Below, piece after piece: positions 28,579 to 38,678 of a DNA stretch of 64,000 bases. Origin of the DNA: Alkalilimnicola ehrlichii. GTDB taxonomy: Bacteria > Pseudomonadota > Gammaproteobacteria > Nitrococcales > AK92. The stretch lies in contig NZ_NFZV01000015.1 in NCBI RefSeq assembly GCF_003399765.1, forward strand, positions 1 through 64,000, given 5' to 3'. Numbering within the stretch: the first letter of the stretch is position 1; each line of letters starts with the position of its first letter. The notes under the pieces are model-generated. The model made no database searches and was not told the DNA's origin. It worked only from the letters and a program-made list of their open reading frames with translations. Both the position numbers and the translations under genes were made by a program.

Positions 28579-29238
28579 ATGGCGGAGCTAACACTGGTTA
28601 TCGGCAATAAAAACTACTCGTCCTGGTCGTTGCGGCCTTGGTTGTTACTGAAGGTCGGCAAGGTCGATTTCCGCGAAGTGCGAGTCCCTTTGCATGCGGA
28701 AGACTCCGAGCAGCAGGTGCGGCGTTACTCGCCGACCGGGAAAGTACCGGTATTGCAGCACGGCGACTTAACGATCTGGGATTCGTTGGCGATAGCGGAG
28801 TACCTCGCCGAGCAGTTTCCGCAGCTTAAGGGTTGGCCGGAGGATGCCACGGCGCGCGCCGTTGCGCGTTCGGTGAGTGCAGAGATGCATTCGGAGTTCG
28901 CGGCGCTGCGCCAGGAGCTGCCGATGAATTGCCGGGTGCAGTTGAAAGACTACCCCTTGTCGGAGGACGTGCAGCGCGATATCGATCGGATTTGCGAGAT
29001 TTGGCGCGATTGCCGTGCCCGTTTCGGAGGCGGTGGCCCCTGGCTGTTCGGCGAATTCTCGGTTGCCGATGCTATGTTTGCTCCGGTTGCCTTGCGCTTC
29101 ATGAGTTATGGGGTCGCCCTTGGCGAGTTCGAAGCAGCTTATCGAGACCAAATTCTAGCGATGCCGGAAATCCAGGAGTGGATCGAGGCCGGGCGGGAAG
29201 AATACGAAGTGATTGAGCGGGCGGAAGTCCGTATTTAG
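28579..29238 (+). CDS. Glutathione S-transferase family protein
   Basis: The 219-residue protein has a thioredoxin-like N-terminal domain (LTLVIGNKNYSSWSLRPWLLLKVGKVDF) with the serine/cysteine-position motif NYSSWS, the conserved P-V-L in GKVPVLQHG and DSLAIAEYLAE for glutathione binding, and an all-alpha C-terminal domain with the N-capping motif FSVADAMFAPV. It belongs to the group with SSWSLRPWL near the start, often annotated YfcF/maleylacetoacetate isomerase-like. Substrate unknown. I chose the ATG at 28579 because GAGGA lies 11 nt upstream, whereas it would abut the in-frame ATG at 28567. mtnA ends 26 bp upstream. Confidence 0.88.
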   Translation: MAELTLVIGNKNYSSWSLRPWLLLKVGKVDFREVRVPLHAEDSEQQVRRYSPTGKVPVLQHGDLTIWDSLAIAEYLAEQFPQLKGWPEDATARAVARSVSAEMHSEFAALRQELPMNCRVQLKDYPLSEDVQRDIDRICEIWRDCRARFGGGGPWLFGEFSVADAMFAPVALRFMSYGVALGEFEAAYRDQILAMPEIQEWIEAGREEYEVIERAEVRI

Positions 29239-29299
29239 GTCCGCCTCGGATCGCATGATTATACCGTCGTAGCTTTAGCGCGATGGCTGCCATGCGGTG

Positions 29300-29586
29300 T
29301 TAAGGAAATACTGAACAATTCTCTCGTCTGTAGCTTGAGCTGCGGGGCGAAGGTATGCAGCGGGCGGCAGTTTGGCGGTTGCCTCGTTTTCCTTGCATTG
29401 GGGGAGGGAGTCGTTCAGTGTTTCTTAGTATGATGTTTTATACTGGCCTATTCTTAAATGCCGATCGCTGTGTGGTGGTTTGCGTCGCTGCCAGATAGAA
29501 GACCCGCCATTTTGACACTCTACCCGTTTCGTTTCGGTATCGGCAGTTAGCCGTTCCTTAAGGAGATTGTTCAGCGTTTCCTTAAT
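29300..29586. repeat. MITE-like element with 19-bp inverted ends
   Basis: TTAAGGAAATACTGAACAA (29300-29318) is repeated in inverted form as TTGTTCAGCGTTTCCTTAA (about 29567-29585), matching at 17 of 19 positions. A third, weaker copy, TCGTTCAGTGTTTCTTAG, sits inside at 29411-29428 and could be an alternative right end (131-bp unit). The interior has no gene. The whole 29239-29659 gap otherwise shows no feature. A further solo end is at 24543-24563. This pattern fits a small non-autonomous element; no transposase is visible in the window. Confidence 0.5.
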
Positions 29587-29659
29587 GGTAGCTAGCCCGG
29601 CTTTTCCGCTTGAGGGTGCGGAGGGGCAAGCGGTATTTTCTGGTTGTATGGAGAGAACG

Positions 29660-30258
29660 ATGAAGTTTGGACGGTTTTTCGGTATTGTTGCCGCTTTTGC
29701 GTTGGGCTTGTCCTTTTCGGCACCGGCGCTTAGTGAAGAGTCGGGTGGTCAACCCGTTGAGGAGCAAACGATGGTCGTATTTTCCACCAATTACGGTGAC
29801 ATCAAACTGGAACTTTTCCCTGAGGAAGCGCCGATTACCGTCGAAAACTTCCTGTCGTACGTCGATGCCGGGTTTTATAACGGCACGATCTTTCATCGGG
29901 TTATCCCCGGCTTCGTCATTCAGGGCGGTGGCTTCGACACCGATATGAATCAAAAGCCCACCGAAGATCCGATTAAGAACGAAGCCGATAATGGTCTGAA
30001 GAACGAGCGCGGAACGCTGTCGATGGCGCGTACACAAGCAGTCGATAGCGCTACGTCGCAGTTCTTTATCAACCTGACGGACAATGCGTTTCTCGATCAC
30101 GGTACGCGCGATTTCGGCTACGCGGTTTTGCGCGGGTTGTCGAAGGTATGGATGTGGTCGATCAGATCGCCAAAGTCGAAACCGGCAACCACGGTATGCA
30201 TAGCGATGTGCCCCGCGAGCCGGTTGTCGTAGAGCGCGCACATCGCGTCGAAGACTAA
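29660..30258 (+). CDS. ppiA: Periplasmic cyclophilin-type peptidyl-prolyl isomerase (one frameshift)
   Basis: The 199-residue (corrected) protein is a secreted cyclophilin. A signal peptide [20 protein letters not shown], with cleavage near APALS, precedes the catalytic domain: [39 protein letters not shown] (catalytic arginine in FHRVI), RGTLSMAR and [13 protein letters not shown]. At 30126-30129 the run TTTT needs a fifth T; the frame then reads [21 protein letters not shown] and ends at a TAA at 30256-30258 after RVED. As given, the end is scrambled. The ATG at 29660 follows GGAGAGAACG. The nearby repeat ends 74 bp upstream and may affect its promoter. Confidence 0.87.
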
Positions 30259-30479
30259 GCAACCTTGTCGAGTGCGGTCGCCTCTATGGGGCGGCCGCGC
30301 TTGATTTCGCCCCGCTTCGCTCTGGCCGGTCGGCCAAAGCCCGCCTTCGCAAATACTTGCACCCGGTGGGCATGCGCTTATGGCGCCCCCTATGCTAATA
30401 TTCTCTGTTTCCTACGACCGCTGCCCTTTCGGTTCGCAGCGGTTGCCGTAGTTGTTATAAAACGAGGTCGCAACCACTA

Positions 30480-33044
30480 ATGGCGAGCGTCGCGAAAGAG
30501 ATTCTTCCGGTCAACCTCGAGGACGAGATGAGGCAGTCCTACCTCGACTACGCGATGAGCGTAATCGTGGGACGGGCGCTGCCGGACGTGCGCGACGGGC
30601 TTAAGCCCGTACACCGCCGTGTGCTCTACGCAATGCGGGAGCTGGGCAACGATTTCAATAAGCCGTACAAGAAATCGGCGCGTGTCGTCGGTGACGTGAT
30701 CGGTAAATATCACCCTCACGGCGATTCTGCGGTCTACGACACCATTGTGCGTATGGCGCAGCCCTTTTCGTTGCGCTATATGCTGGTCGATGGGCAGGGT
30801 AACTTCGGCTCGGTCGATGGCGACGCTGCGGCGGCTATGCGGTACACCGAAGTGCGCATGTCGAAGATTGCGCATGAGCTGCTTGCCGATATCGAGAAGG
30901 ATACGGTCGACTTCGCCGAGAACTACGACGGCTCCGAAAGCGAGCCGACGGTGTTGCCGACGCGGGTGCCGAACATGCTGGTAAACGGCGGTTCCGGTAT
31001 CGCGGTAGGCATGGCGACCAATATCCCGCCGCATAATCTATCCGAAGTGGTCAATGCCTGCATCGCACTAATCGACGACGAAACGCTCGCTATCGAGGCG
31101 TTGATGGAGTACCTGCCGGGGCCGGATTTGCCGACGGCCGCTATCATCAACGGGGTGTCGGGGATTCGCGAAGCGTATCGTACCGGCCGCGGCCGAATGG
31201 TTATGCGGGCGCGGACGCATATCGAGGAAGACGAAAAGAGCGGCAAGCAAAGCATTATCGTCACTGAGCTTCCTTATCAGGTAAATAAGGCGCGTTTGCT
31301 AGAGAAAATTGCGGAGCTGGTCAAGGAAAAACGCCTCGAAGGCATTACCGAGCTGCGTGACGAGTCGGATAAAGACGGTATCCGCATGGTCATCGAGCTG
31401 CGGCGGGGCGAAGTAGCCGAGGTGGTGCTGAATAATCTTTTCCAGCATACGCAGTTGCAGACCGTTTTCGGTATCAATATGGTGGCGTTGGTCGAAGGCC
31501 AACCTAAGTTGCTGAACCTTAAGGATGTGTTGGAAGCGTTCCTGCGCCACCGACGTGAGGTCGTGACCCGCCGTACCGTCTTTGAACTGCGTAAGGCGCG
31601 GGAACGGGCACATGTGTTGGAAGGCTTGGCGATAGCGCTGGCCAATATCGACGAAATCATTGCCTTGATCAAAGCCTCTTCCGGTCCGGCCGAGGCGAAA
31701 GAGCGCTTGATGGAGCGGCGCTGGCAGCCCGGCATGGTCAATAACATGCTGGAGCGTGCGGGTGCGGCGGCTTCGCGTCCGGAAGGGCTGCCGGCGGAAT
31801 TCGGGCTCAACGAAGACGGTTATCGCTTGAGTGCCGCTCAGGCGCAAGCCATTCTGGACCTTCGTTTGCATCGCCTGACCGGGCTTGAGCAGGATAAGAT
31901 CCTTGAGGAATATCGGAACCTGCTCGATCGTATCGACGAGTTGTTGCAAATTCTCGGTTCCAGCGAACGCCTGATGGAAGTTATTCGCGAAGAGCTGGTA
32001 AGTATCCGCGAGCAGTATGGCGATGCGCGCCGGAGCGAGATCATCGAGCAGCAGGTCGACCTGACGCTGGAAGATTTGATCAGCCCGGAAGATGTGGTGG
32101 TAACCTTGTCGCACGGGGGATATGCCAAGTCGCAGCCGCTCGATAGCTATCGTGCCCAGCGGCGTGGCGGTAAAGGCAAGAGCGCTACGGCGATCAAAGA
32201 AGAAGATTTTATCGACAAGCTCTTCATCGCCAACACCCACGACACCCTGCTGTGTTTCTCCAGCCGCGGCAAGTGTTATTGGCTTAAAGTCTATGAGTTG
32301 CCGCAGGGAAGTCGCGCCTCTCGCGGTAAGCCGATTGTTAACCTGTTGCCTTTAGAGCCGGAGGAGCGGATTAACGCGGTACTGCCGATCCGGGAGTTCG
32401 ACGACGATCACTTCGTCTTCATGGCGACCCGCGACGGCACGGTGAAGAAAACCCCGCTGTCGCACTTCTCGCGGCCGCGCTCTAGCGGCATTATCGCGGT
32501 GGATCTGCGTGCCGACGATTACCTAGTGAACGTCGCCATTACCGACGGCAAGCGCGATGTCATGCTGCTGACCGATGGCGGTAAGGCGATGCGCTTCAAC
32601 GAAGCGGATGTGCGTGCTATGGGGCGCACCGCCACGGGCGTGCGCGGTATTCGGCTTGCCGAAGGCCATAGCGTCATTGAACTACTGATCCTCGGCGAGG
32701 GCGATATCCTCACGGCTACGGCCAAAGGTTATGGCAAGCGTACGGCGGTGGACGACTATCCGGCCAAAGGGCGCGGCGGGATGGGGGTTATCTCCATTCA
32801 GACCAGCGAGCGCAACGGACCGGTGGTAGGTGCTTGCCAAGTCGTCGATGGCGACGAGATCATGCTGATCACGAAGGCCGGCACACTGGTACGTACCCGA
32901 GTGGACGAGATTTCTTGCTTGAGCCGCAATACGCAAGGTGTGAAGCTCATCAGCCTTGGCGACGACGAGGAGTTGGGCGGCGTCGAACGGATTGAAGGCT
33001 TAAACGGGGAAGACGACGGCGAACTGGAAGGCGCCGAAGCGTAA
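30480..33044 (+). CDS. gyrA: DNA gyrase subunit A
   Basis: GyrA is the breakage-reunion subunit of gyrase. The 854-residue protein has the winged-helix/tower domain with active-site Y122 ([10 protein letters not shown]), then the C-terminal beta-pinwheel with the GyrA box QRRGGKG near 559-565, which is needed for negative supercoiling. The quinolone-resistance region reads [17 protein letters not shown], with S83 and D87 in E. coli numbering, the susceptible residues. The ATG at 30480 is followed by [29 protein letters not shown]. It heads the gyrA-serC-serA-pheA-hisC-tyrA-aroA-cmk-rpsA-ihfB series. The acidic tail ([25 protein letters not shown]) is typical. Confidence 0.98.
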   Translation: MASVAKEILPVNLEDEMRQSYLDYAMSVIVGRALPDVRDGLKPVHRRVLYAMRELGNDFNKPYKKSARVVGDVIGKYHPHGDSAVYDTIVRMAQPFSLRYMLVDGQGNFGSVDGDAAAAMRYTEVRMSKIAHELLADIEKDTVDFAENYDGSESEPTVLPTRVPNMLVNGGSGIAVGMATNIPPHNLSEVVNACIALIDDETLAIEALMEYLPGPDLPTAAIINGVSGIREAYRTGRGRMVMRARTHIEEDEKSGKQSIIVTELPYQVNKARLLEKIAELVKEKRLEGITELRDESDKDGIRMVIELRRGEVAEVVLNNLFQHTQLQTVFGINMVALVEGQPKLLNLKDVLEAFLRHRREVVTRRTVFELRKARERAHVLEGLAIALANIDEIIALIKASSGPAEAKERLMERRWQPGMVNNMLERAGAAASRPEGLPAEFGLNEDGYRLSAAQAQAILDLRLHRLTGLEQDKILEEYRNLLDRIDELLQILGSSERLMEVIREELVSIREQYGDARRSEIIEQQVDLTLEDLISPEDVVVTLSHGGYAKSQPLDSYRAQRRGGKGKSATAIKEEDFIDKLFIANTHDTLLCFSSRGKCYWLKVYELPQGSRASRGKPIVNLLPLEPEERINAVLPIREFDDDHFVFMATRDGTVKKTPLSHFSRPRSSGIIAVDLRADDYLVNVAITDGKRDVMLLTDGGKAMRFNEADVRAMGRTATGVRGIRLAEGHSVIELLILGEGDILTATAKGYGKRTAVDDYPAKGRGGMGVISIQTSERNGPVVGACQVVDGDEIMLITKAGTLVRTRVDEISCLSRNTQGVKLISLGDDEELGGVERIEGLNGEDDGELEGAEA

Positions 33045-33145
33045 ACGAGTGGTCGATCTGCTTGAATGTTGCGGGGGCCTGAACGCTGCTCGCAGGTCGA
33101 CCGCTAGAGGCCAGACGTTTTTAATCACCTAAGGAGCGTTGGTTC

Positions 33146-34228
33146 ATGACGCGAGTGTATAACTTCAGTGCGGGACCGGCCATATTGCCGGAAGCGGTGT
33201 TGCAGCAGGCTAGGGAAGAAATGCTGGACTGGCGCGGCTCCGGAATGTCTGTCATGGAGATGAGTCACCGCGGTAAGGAGTTCGTGTCCATTGCCGCCGA
33301 AGCGGAAGCTGACCTCCGTGACTTGCTGGCTATCCCCGAAAACTACAAGGTCTTGTTCTTGCAAGGCGGTGCGTCTGCGCAGTTTGCGGCGGTGCCGTTT
33401 AATCTGCTGCGGGGGAAAACGTCGGCCGATTACGTTAACACCGGTTCCTGGTCGAAGAAGGCGATCTCCGAAGCCAAGAAGCACGCCGGCGTCAATGTCG
33501 CGGCTAGCGGCGAGGCGAGTAACTTCATGTCGATTCCGGCACAGTCCGAATGGCAGCTCGACCCGAATGCCGCTTATCTCCACTACACTCCCAACGAGAC
33601 GATCAGCGGTGTCGAGTTTCATTGGGTTCCGGAAACCGGCGATGTGCCGCTGGTGGCCGATATGTCCTCCACTATCCTCTCGCGTCCGATCGATGTCAGT
33701 CGGTTCGGAATGATTTACGCTGGGGCACAGAAGAATATTGGTCCGGCCGGTTTGACGATAGTCATCGTGCGGGAAGATTTGCTCGGGCATGCTTCGCCGC
33801 TTACCCCAAGCGTGCTGGATTATAAAGTGCAGGCGGATGCCGACTCTATGTCCAATACGCCCCCAACCTACAGCTGGTATCTCGCGGGTCTAGTCTTTAA
33901 GTGGTTGAAAGAGCAGGGCGGCTTGTCGGCAATGGCGGAGCTTAACAAGCGCAAAGCCGAGAAGCTGTACCGTGCTATCGACGAATCGTCGTTCTATAGC
34001 AATCCGGTCGATCCTGCTTGCCGTTCCTGGATGAACGTGCCCTTCCTGTTGGCGGACGACGCGCTGAATAAGACATTTCTTGCCGAAGCCCAAGAGGTAG
34101 GGCTGACTACGCTCGCGGGGCACCGCTCGGTTGGCGGTATGCGCGCGAGTATTTATAACGCGATGCCGGAAGCCGGTGTCGATCGTTTGCTTGCGTTCAT
34201 GCAGGAATTCGAGCGCCGCAACGGCTGA
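33146..34228 (+). CDS. serC: Phosphoserine aminotransferase
   Basis: SerC makes phosphoserine and also 4-phosphohydroxy-threonine for vitamin B6. The 360-residue PLP enzyme has [16 protein letters not shown] at its start, the glycine-rich [12 protein letters not shown] loop, and the PLP lysine K196 in [13 protein letters not shown]. The C-terminal [17 protein letters not shown] contains the substrate arginine. AAGGAG lies upstream of the ATG at 33146. In the gap after gyrA an imperfect inverted repeat (33051-33061 / 33092-33102) may form a hairpin. serA follows after 88 bp. Confidence 0.96.
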   Translation: MTRVYNFSAGPAILPEAVLQQAREEMLDWRGSGMSVMEMSHRGKEFVSIAAEAEADLRDLLAIPENYKVLFLQGGASAQFAAVPFNLLRGKTSADYVNTGSWSKKAISEAKKHAGVNVAASGEASNFMSIPAQSEWQLDPNAAYLHYTPNETISGVEFHWVPETGDVPLVADMSSTILSRPIDVSRFGMIYAGAQKNIGPAGLTIVIVREDLLGHASPLTPSVLDYKVQADADSMSNTPPTYSWYLAGLVFKWLKEQGGLSAMAELNKRKAEKLYRAIDESSFYSNPVDPACRSWMNVPFLLADDALNKTFLAEAQEVGLTTLAGHRSVGGMRASIYNAMPEAGVDRLLAFMQEFERRNG

Positions 34229-34236
34229 TTTGGGTT

Positions 34237-34259
34237 GCGCGGGGCGAGTGGCCCCGCGC
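34237..34259. terminator. GC hairpin between serC and serA
   Basis: GCGCGGGGC pairs with GCCCCGCGC over a 5-nt loop 8 bp after the serC stop. No T-run follows; it may stabilise the serC mRNA end or weakly attenuate. Confidence 0.4.
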
Positions 34260-34316
34260 GTAGGCCATGATTGACGGCCGTTTCTGGCTGCTTGCCAGCA
34301 TCCGCAGGAGGGCGTG

Positions 34317-35486
34317 ATGTACAAAGTCCAGACGTTGAACAACATTTCCGTGAAGGGCCTGGAGCGTTTGCCGCGGGAACAGTACGAAGTTGCTTCCGAA
34401 ATCGGTCATCCGGACGCGATCCTGGTGCGTTCGGCGAAGATGCACGATATGGAAATCCCGACCACGGTAAAAGCGATTGGCAGGGCCGGGGCGGGTGTCA
34501 ACAACATCCCGGTCGAGGTCATGAGTCGGCGTGGAGTGGCCGTATTCAACGCGCCCGGCGCCAACGCCAATGCCGTTAAGGAATTGGTGCTGGCTGCTAT
34601 GCTGCTGGCGGCAAGGAATATCTGCCAAGCCTGGGATTTCGCTCGGCGGCTCGAAGGCGACGACGCTAGCATCAACCAGCAAACCGAGGCGGGTAAGAAG
34701 AACTTTGTCGGTTTCGAGTTGCCGGGCCGTACCTTGGGCGTCGTCGGTTTAGGGGCGATAGGCGTTAAGGTGGCGAATGCCGCACGGTTATTAGGTATGG
34801 AAGTGATCGGTTTCGATCCGCAAATCACCGTCCGCCGAGCTTGGCAGCTGGCTTCCGATGTTCGACAGGCGCATACGGTCGACGAAGTGGTGGCCAACAG
34901 CGATTTTGTCACGCTTCATGTGCCCTTAAACGAGCATACGAAAGGGCTGATCAACGCCGAGCGCTTGAGTTTGATGCCTGAGCAGGCGGTTGTGCTGAAT
35001 TTCTCGCGGGCCGGGATTGTCGACGACGAGGCCGTCATCGCTGCCTTAGACGGCGGTCGTTTGCATGGGTACATGTGCGATTTCCCGAGCAACCGTCTGA
35101 AGGATCATCCCAAAGTCGTTACCTTGCCGCATTTGGGGGCATCCACCCGCGAGGCGGAAGAAAACTGCGCGATCATGGTCGCCGACCAAGTTCGCGACTA
35201 CCTGGAAAACGGTAATGTTCGCAACTCGGTGAACTTCCCCGACATGAATATGCCGCGTGGCGGCAAAGGGGATCGCTTAGCGGTGGTAAACGCCAATGTC
35301 CCGAACATGCTCGGGCAGATCTCGACCGCGTTGGCCGATGCCGGTTTGAATATTGACGATATGTACAACAAGTCCCGCGGGGACTTGGCCTACACGTTAG
35401 TCGATGTGGAAGGCAAAATTCCCGACGCGGTAACCCAACGAATCGCGGATGTAGAAGGCGTGCTCCACGTCCGTGTGATCGAGTGA
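34317..35486 (+). CDS. serA: D-3-phosphoglycerate dehydrogenase with ACT domain
   Basis: SerA oxidises 3-phosphoglycerate in the first step of serine synthesis. The 389-residue protein has the D-2-hydroxyacid dehydrogenase fold: IGRAGAGVNNIPVEVMSRRGVAVFNAPGANANAVKEL, NAD motif GVVGLGAIGVKVANAA, catalytic arginine in NFSRAGIVDDEAV and H in LPHLGASTREAEENCA, then a C-terminal ACT domain (RLAVVNANVPNMLGQISTALADAG). It is shorter than E. coli SerA by about 20 residues and lacks an intervening domain. I took the ATG at 34317 after AGGAGGGCGTG, since a GTG just before it is closer to the site. serC precedes it, so both are serine genes. Confidence 0.93.
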   Translation: MYKVQTLNNISVKGLERLPREQYEVASEIGHPDAILVRSAKMHDMEIPTTVKAIGRAGAGVNNIPVEVMSRRGVAVFNAPGANANAVKELVLAAMLLAARNICQAWDFARRLEGDDASINQQTEAGKKNFVGFELPGRTLGVVGLGAIGVKVANAARLLGMEVIGFDPQITVRRAWQLASDVRQAHTVDEVVANSDFVTLHVPLNEHTKGLINAERLSLMPEQAVVLNFSRAGIVDDEAVIAALDGGRLHGYMCDFPSNRLKDHPKVVTLPHLGASTREAEENCAIMVADQVRDYLENGNVRNSVNFPDMNMPRGGKGDRLAVVNANVPNMLGQISTALADAGLNIDDMYNKSRGDLAYTLVDVEGKIPDAVTQRIADVEGVLHVRVIE

Positions 35487-35507
35487 CCCAGCCAGGCCGG
35501 GGGTGTG

Positions 35508-36593
35508 GTGAGCGAGCAGCAAATGTTGAAGCAGGTCCGCGAGCGTATCGACGCGCTCGACGACCAAATTTTGTCGTTAATGAGCGAACGGGCCAGACAG
35601 GCTCTGGAAGTTGCCCGAGTGAAACGGGCCGCCGGCGAGAGCGGCGATTTCTATCGCCCCGATCGAGAGGCGGAGGTGCTGCGCCGCTTGTGCGACGCAA
35701 ACCCCGGACCTTTGAGCAACGACACCGTGGCGCTCCTGTTTCGGGAGATTATGTCCGCCTGTCTGGCGCTACAGCAGCCGTTAAAGGTCGCCTACCTCGG
35801 GCCGGAAGGTACCTTTACGGAAGCGGCCGCGATAAAACAGTTCGGCCACGGTATGGTAGGGCAGCCGTTGGCAACGATTGACCATGTGTTTCGCGACGTG
35901 GAAGCAGGAACGGCCCATTACGGTGTCGTGCCGGTGGAGAACTCTACGGAGGGTGTTGTCACCCACACGCTGGACCGCTTCATGAGTTCGCCGTTGCAAA
36001 TTATCGGCGAAGTGGAGCTGGTGATTCACCAGAACTTGTTAAGCAACGAACAAGAGCGTGACGCGATTAAGCGGGTGTTTTCTCATCAACAGCCGTTTGG
36101 CCAATGCCGGGCATGGTTGGATGCCCATCTACCGCATGCCGAACGGATTGTCGTAAGCAGCACCGCAGAGGCCGCGCGGATGGCGAGCGAGACGCCCGCT
36201 ACGGCGGCCATCGCAAGCGATGTGGCTGCCGAGCGTTACGGCTTGAACGTGCTCGATGCCAACATCGAGGACGGCGCCGTGAACACCACCCGGTTTCTGG
36301 TGATCGGCAATCAGTCGCCGAGTTCGACCGGGGAGGATAAGACCTCGCTGGTTATCTCCCGCTCCAACCAGCCGGGTGGCTTATATCGGTTGTTGGAGCC
36401 GCTATCTCGGCAAGGCGTTAACATGAGCCGTATTGAATCGCGGCCGTCCCGACAGGGGATGTGGGAATATGTCTTTTTTGTCGACTTGCTCGGCCATGTC
36501 GACGACGAGCCGGTTAAGCGAGCGTTGGAGGAAATCCAGCAACAGGCGAGCTTGCTGAAAGTGCTTGGCTCCTATCCGCGCGCCGCTCGTTAA
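35508..36593 (+). CDS. pheA: Chorismate mutase / prephenate dehydratase (P-protein)
   Basis: This bifunctional enzyme turns chorismate into phenylpyruvate. The 361-residue protein has an AroQ chorismate mutase domain (1-90, VRERIDALDDQILSLMSERARQALEVARVKR), a prephenate dehydratase domain (about 92-270, VAYLGPEGTFTEAAA, VPVENSTEGVVTHTLDRF, ending NTTRFLVIG) and an ACT regulatory domain with GLYRLLEPLSRQGVNMSRIESRPSR, the phenylalanine-binding ESRP motif. The start is GTG; the second of two adjacent GTG codons (35508) gives MSEQQMLKQ as in relatives and has GGGGG upstream. It follows serA by 21 bp. Confidence 0.95.
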   Translation: MSEQQMLKQVRERIDALDDQILSLMSERARQALEVARVKRAAGESGDFYRPDREAEVLRRLCDANPGPLSNDTVALLFREIMSACLALQQPLKVAYLGPEGTFTEAAAIKQFGHGMVGQPLATIDHVFRDVEAGTAHYGVVPVENSTEGVVTHTLDRFMSSPLQIIGEVELVIHQNLLSNEQERDAIKRVFSHQQPFGQCRAWLDAHLPHAERIVVSSTAEAARMASETPATAAIASDVAAERYGLNVLDANIEDGAVNTTRFLVIGNQSPSSTGEDKTSLVISRSNQPGGLYRLLEPLSRQGVNMSRIESRPSRQGMWEYVFFVDLLGHVDDEPVKRALEEIQQQASLLKVLGSYPRAAR

Positions 36594-36632
36594 GCGGCCG
36601 CGTTCGTTATAGTTCTTCGACGTGGTGTTTGC

Positions 36633-37790
36633 ATGAAGCAGTCGATGCCCGATTACTGCGACCTGGCTGCGCCCGGTGTGCGCGGTTTACAGCCTTATCA
36701 ACCCGGCAAGCCGATGGCGGAACTGGAGCGCGAATACGGTTTGCGCGACGTTATTAAACTAGCTTCCAACGAAAATCCGCTCGGGCCGAGCCCAAAGGCG
36801 CTGGCTGCTGCCGAAGCGGCACTGAAAGATTTACATTGGTATCCGGACGGCAACGGTTTCGAGCTGAAAACCGCGCTTGCCGCGCACCACCGTGTCGATC
36901 CGGCCTGTATTACCCTGGGTAACGGCTCCAACGACTGCCTGGACTTGATCGCTCGCACCTTTCTGGGGCCGGGACGGGAAGCTTTATTTGCTCAGCATGC
37001 TTTCGCCATCTACGCCATTGCCGCTATGTCGGCCGGTGCGAAGCCGGTCGCGGCGCCGGCATTAGCTATCGACAGTTCGATGCCTTACGGGCACGACCTG
37101 GACGCCTTGGTCGAGCGTATCGGGCCGAACACCGCGGTGGTGTTTGTGGCTAACCCCAACAACCCCACCGGGACGTGGTTGCAAAAGGACGAGTTAGAGA
37201 GATTCCTCGCGGCGGTACCGCCGAAGGTCATCGTCGTGCTCGACGAGGCCTATATCGAGTACGCCCTGGAAGCCGAAGGCTATCCGGATGCTACGCAATG
37301 GTTGGCGCAAATGCCTAATCTCATCGTGACGCGTACCTTTTCCAAGGCCTATGGACTCGCGGGTCTACGCATCGGATATAGCGTGTCCAGCGCGGCCGTG
37401 GCGGATTTGCTGAACCGTGTTCGCCACCCGTTCAACGCCAATAGCCTGGCTCAGGTGGCGGCGTGTGCCGCCTTAGGCGACGAGGCGCATATTGCCGCCG
37501 CCGTCGAGTTGAACCGCGAAGAAAAAGCCCGGGTCGCCGATGCGTGTGCCGGGCTCGGGTTGCCTACTTTGCCCTCGGCGGGCAATTTTCTATGCGTTCA
37601 GGTCGGCGCTAAGGCCATGGAGGTGAACGAGGGTTTGTTGCGCCGAGGCGTGATCGTGCGGCCGATAGGCGGTTATCGCATGCCGGAGTACCTGCGTATT
37701 AGCATCGGCTTGCCGCACGAGAACGACCGTTGCTTGCATGTTTTGCGCGAGCTTGGCGAGCACGGCTTGCTGACGGTTCGGGAGCGATAG
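36633..37790 (+). CDS. hisC: Histidinol-phosphate aminotransferase (HisC2 type)
   Basis: The 385-residue PLP enzyme is a class I/II aminotransferase with LASNENPLGPSPKAL, NPNNPTGTW, VLDEAYIEY and the PLP lysine K238 in TRTFSKAYGLAGLRIGY. Paralogues in the pheA-tyrA-aroA operon of Pseudomonas (HisC2) accept both histidinol phosphate and aromatic substrates; that dual role is inferred here from position. It precedes tyrA by 2 bp, indicating tight operon coupling. Confidence 0.9.
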   Translation: MKQSMPDYCDLAAPGVRGLQPYQPGKPMAELEREYGLRDVIKLASNENPLGPSPKALAAAEAALKDLHWYPDGNGFELKTALAAHHRVDPACITLGNGSNDCLDLIARTFLGPGREALFAQHAFAIYAIAAMSAGAKPVAAPALAIDSSMPYGHDLDALVERIGPNTAVVFVANPNNPTGTWLQKDELERFLAAVPPKVIVVLDEAYIEYALEAEGYPDATQWLAQMPNLIVTRTFSKAYGLAGLRIGYSVSSAAVADLLNRVRHPFNANSLAQVAACAALGDEAHIAAAVELNREEKARVADACAGLGLPTLPSAGNFLCVQVGAKAMEVNEGLLRRGVIVRPIGGYRMPEYLRISIGLPHENDRCLHVLRELGEHGLLTVRER

Positions 37791-37792
37791 CT

Positions 37793-38668
37793 ATGATGCA
37801 TATCGAGCGGCTATGCCTCATTGGCGTCGGTTTGATCGGCGGCTCCTGGGCGCGTGCACTCCGCGACGCCGGCGCTGTCGGCGAAATTATCGGATGCGGA
37901 CGTACCGAGGCATCGTTGCAACGCGCTGTCGAGCTTGGAGTGATCGATCGCTACGAATGCGATCCTGCACAAGCAGTGCTTGGTGCCGATATGGTTGTGC
38001 TCGGGGTACCTTTAGGCGGAATGCGCGGCGTATTGGCCGCCATTCGCGAAACCCTGGCGCCGCACGCCATTATAACCGACGTCGGTAGCGCCAAAGGGAG
38101 TGTGGTCGCCGATGCGGAAGCCGTTTTCGGCCGAGTGCCACCGCGTTTCGTGCCTGGGCACCCGATCGCCGGAACCGAAAAAAGTGGTGTCGAAGCCTCG
38201 TTCAAAGAACTATTCCGGCACCGCCGAGTTATCCTTACCCCCGTTGCCGATACGGACCCGGACGCCGTTGCAACCGTGCGCGCGTTGTGGGAAGTGGCGG
38301 GTGCCGAAGTGGTGGCAATGGATGTCGAGCATCACGACGAGGTGCTTGCTGCGACGTCGCACCTTCCGCATGTGCTGGCATACGGCTTGGTCGATACGCT
38401 CGCCCATTGGGACGATAACCGAGAGATCTTCCAGTACGCCGCAGGCGGCTTTCGCGATTTCACCCGCATCGCTTCTAGCGATCCGCGCATGTGGCGCGAC
38501 ATTTGTTTAGCGAATAGAGAAGCGCTATTGACAGCGATGAAGCGTTACATCACGGATTTGAACAGTTTGTTGGAGAGCGTCGAGCAAGCCGACGGAGAGC
38601 GTTTGGAAGCGGTGTTCGACAATGCCAAACAGGCGCGGGATCATTTCATCAGCTTATTGGAGCAGTAA
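37793..38668 (+). CDS. tyrA: Prephenate dehydrogenase
   Basis: TyrA makes 4-hydroxyphenylpyruvate from prephenate with NAD+. The 291-residue protein starts MMHIERLCLIGVGLIGGSWARAL, with the GxGxxG motif, followed by TDVGSAKGSVV, PGHPIAGTEKSGVEAS, the catalytic histidine in ATSHLPHVLAYGL, and AGGFRDFTRIASSDPRMWRDI. It is a monofunctional dehydrogenase without mutase or ACT domain. I chose the ATG at 37793 after GGGAG. A second adjacent ATG is equally possible. aroA follows. Confidence 0.93.
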   Translation: MMHIERLCLIGVGLIGGSWARALRDAGAVGEIIGCGRTEASLQRAVELGVIDRYECDPAQAVLGADMVVLGVPLGGMRGVLAAIRETLAPHAIITDVGSAKGSVVADAEAVFGRVPPRFVPGHPIAGTEKSGVEASFKELFRHRRVILTPVADTDPDAVATVRALWEVAGAEVVAMDVEHHDEVLAATSHLPHVLAYGLVDTLAHWDDNREIFQYAAGGFRDFTRIASSDPRMWRDICLANREALLTAMKRYITDLNSLLESVEQADGERLEAVFDNAKQARDHFISLLEQ

Positions 38669-38678
38669 GGAGAGCGAC

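Noticed and set aside
29300-29586. CRISPR array
   Set aside because: The repeats are inverted terminal ends, only three in number and unevenly spaced; there are no regular direct repeats or spacers.
30720-30745. Quinolone-resistance changes in GyrA
   Set aside because: S83 and D87 are the usual susceptible residues.
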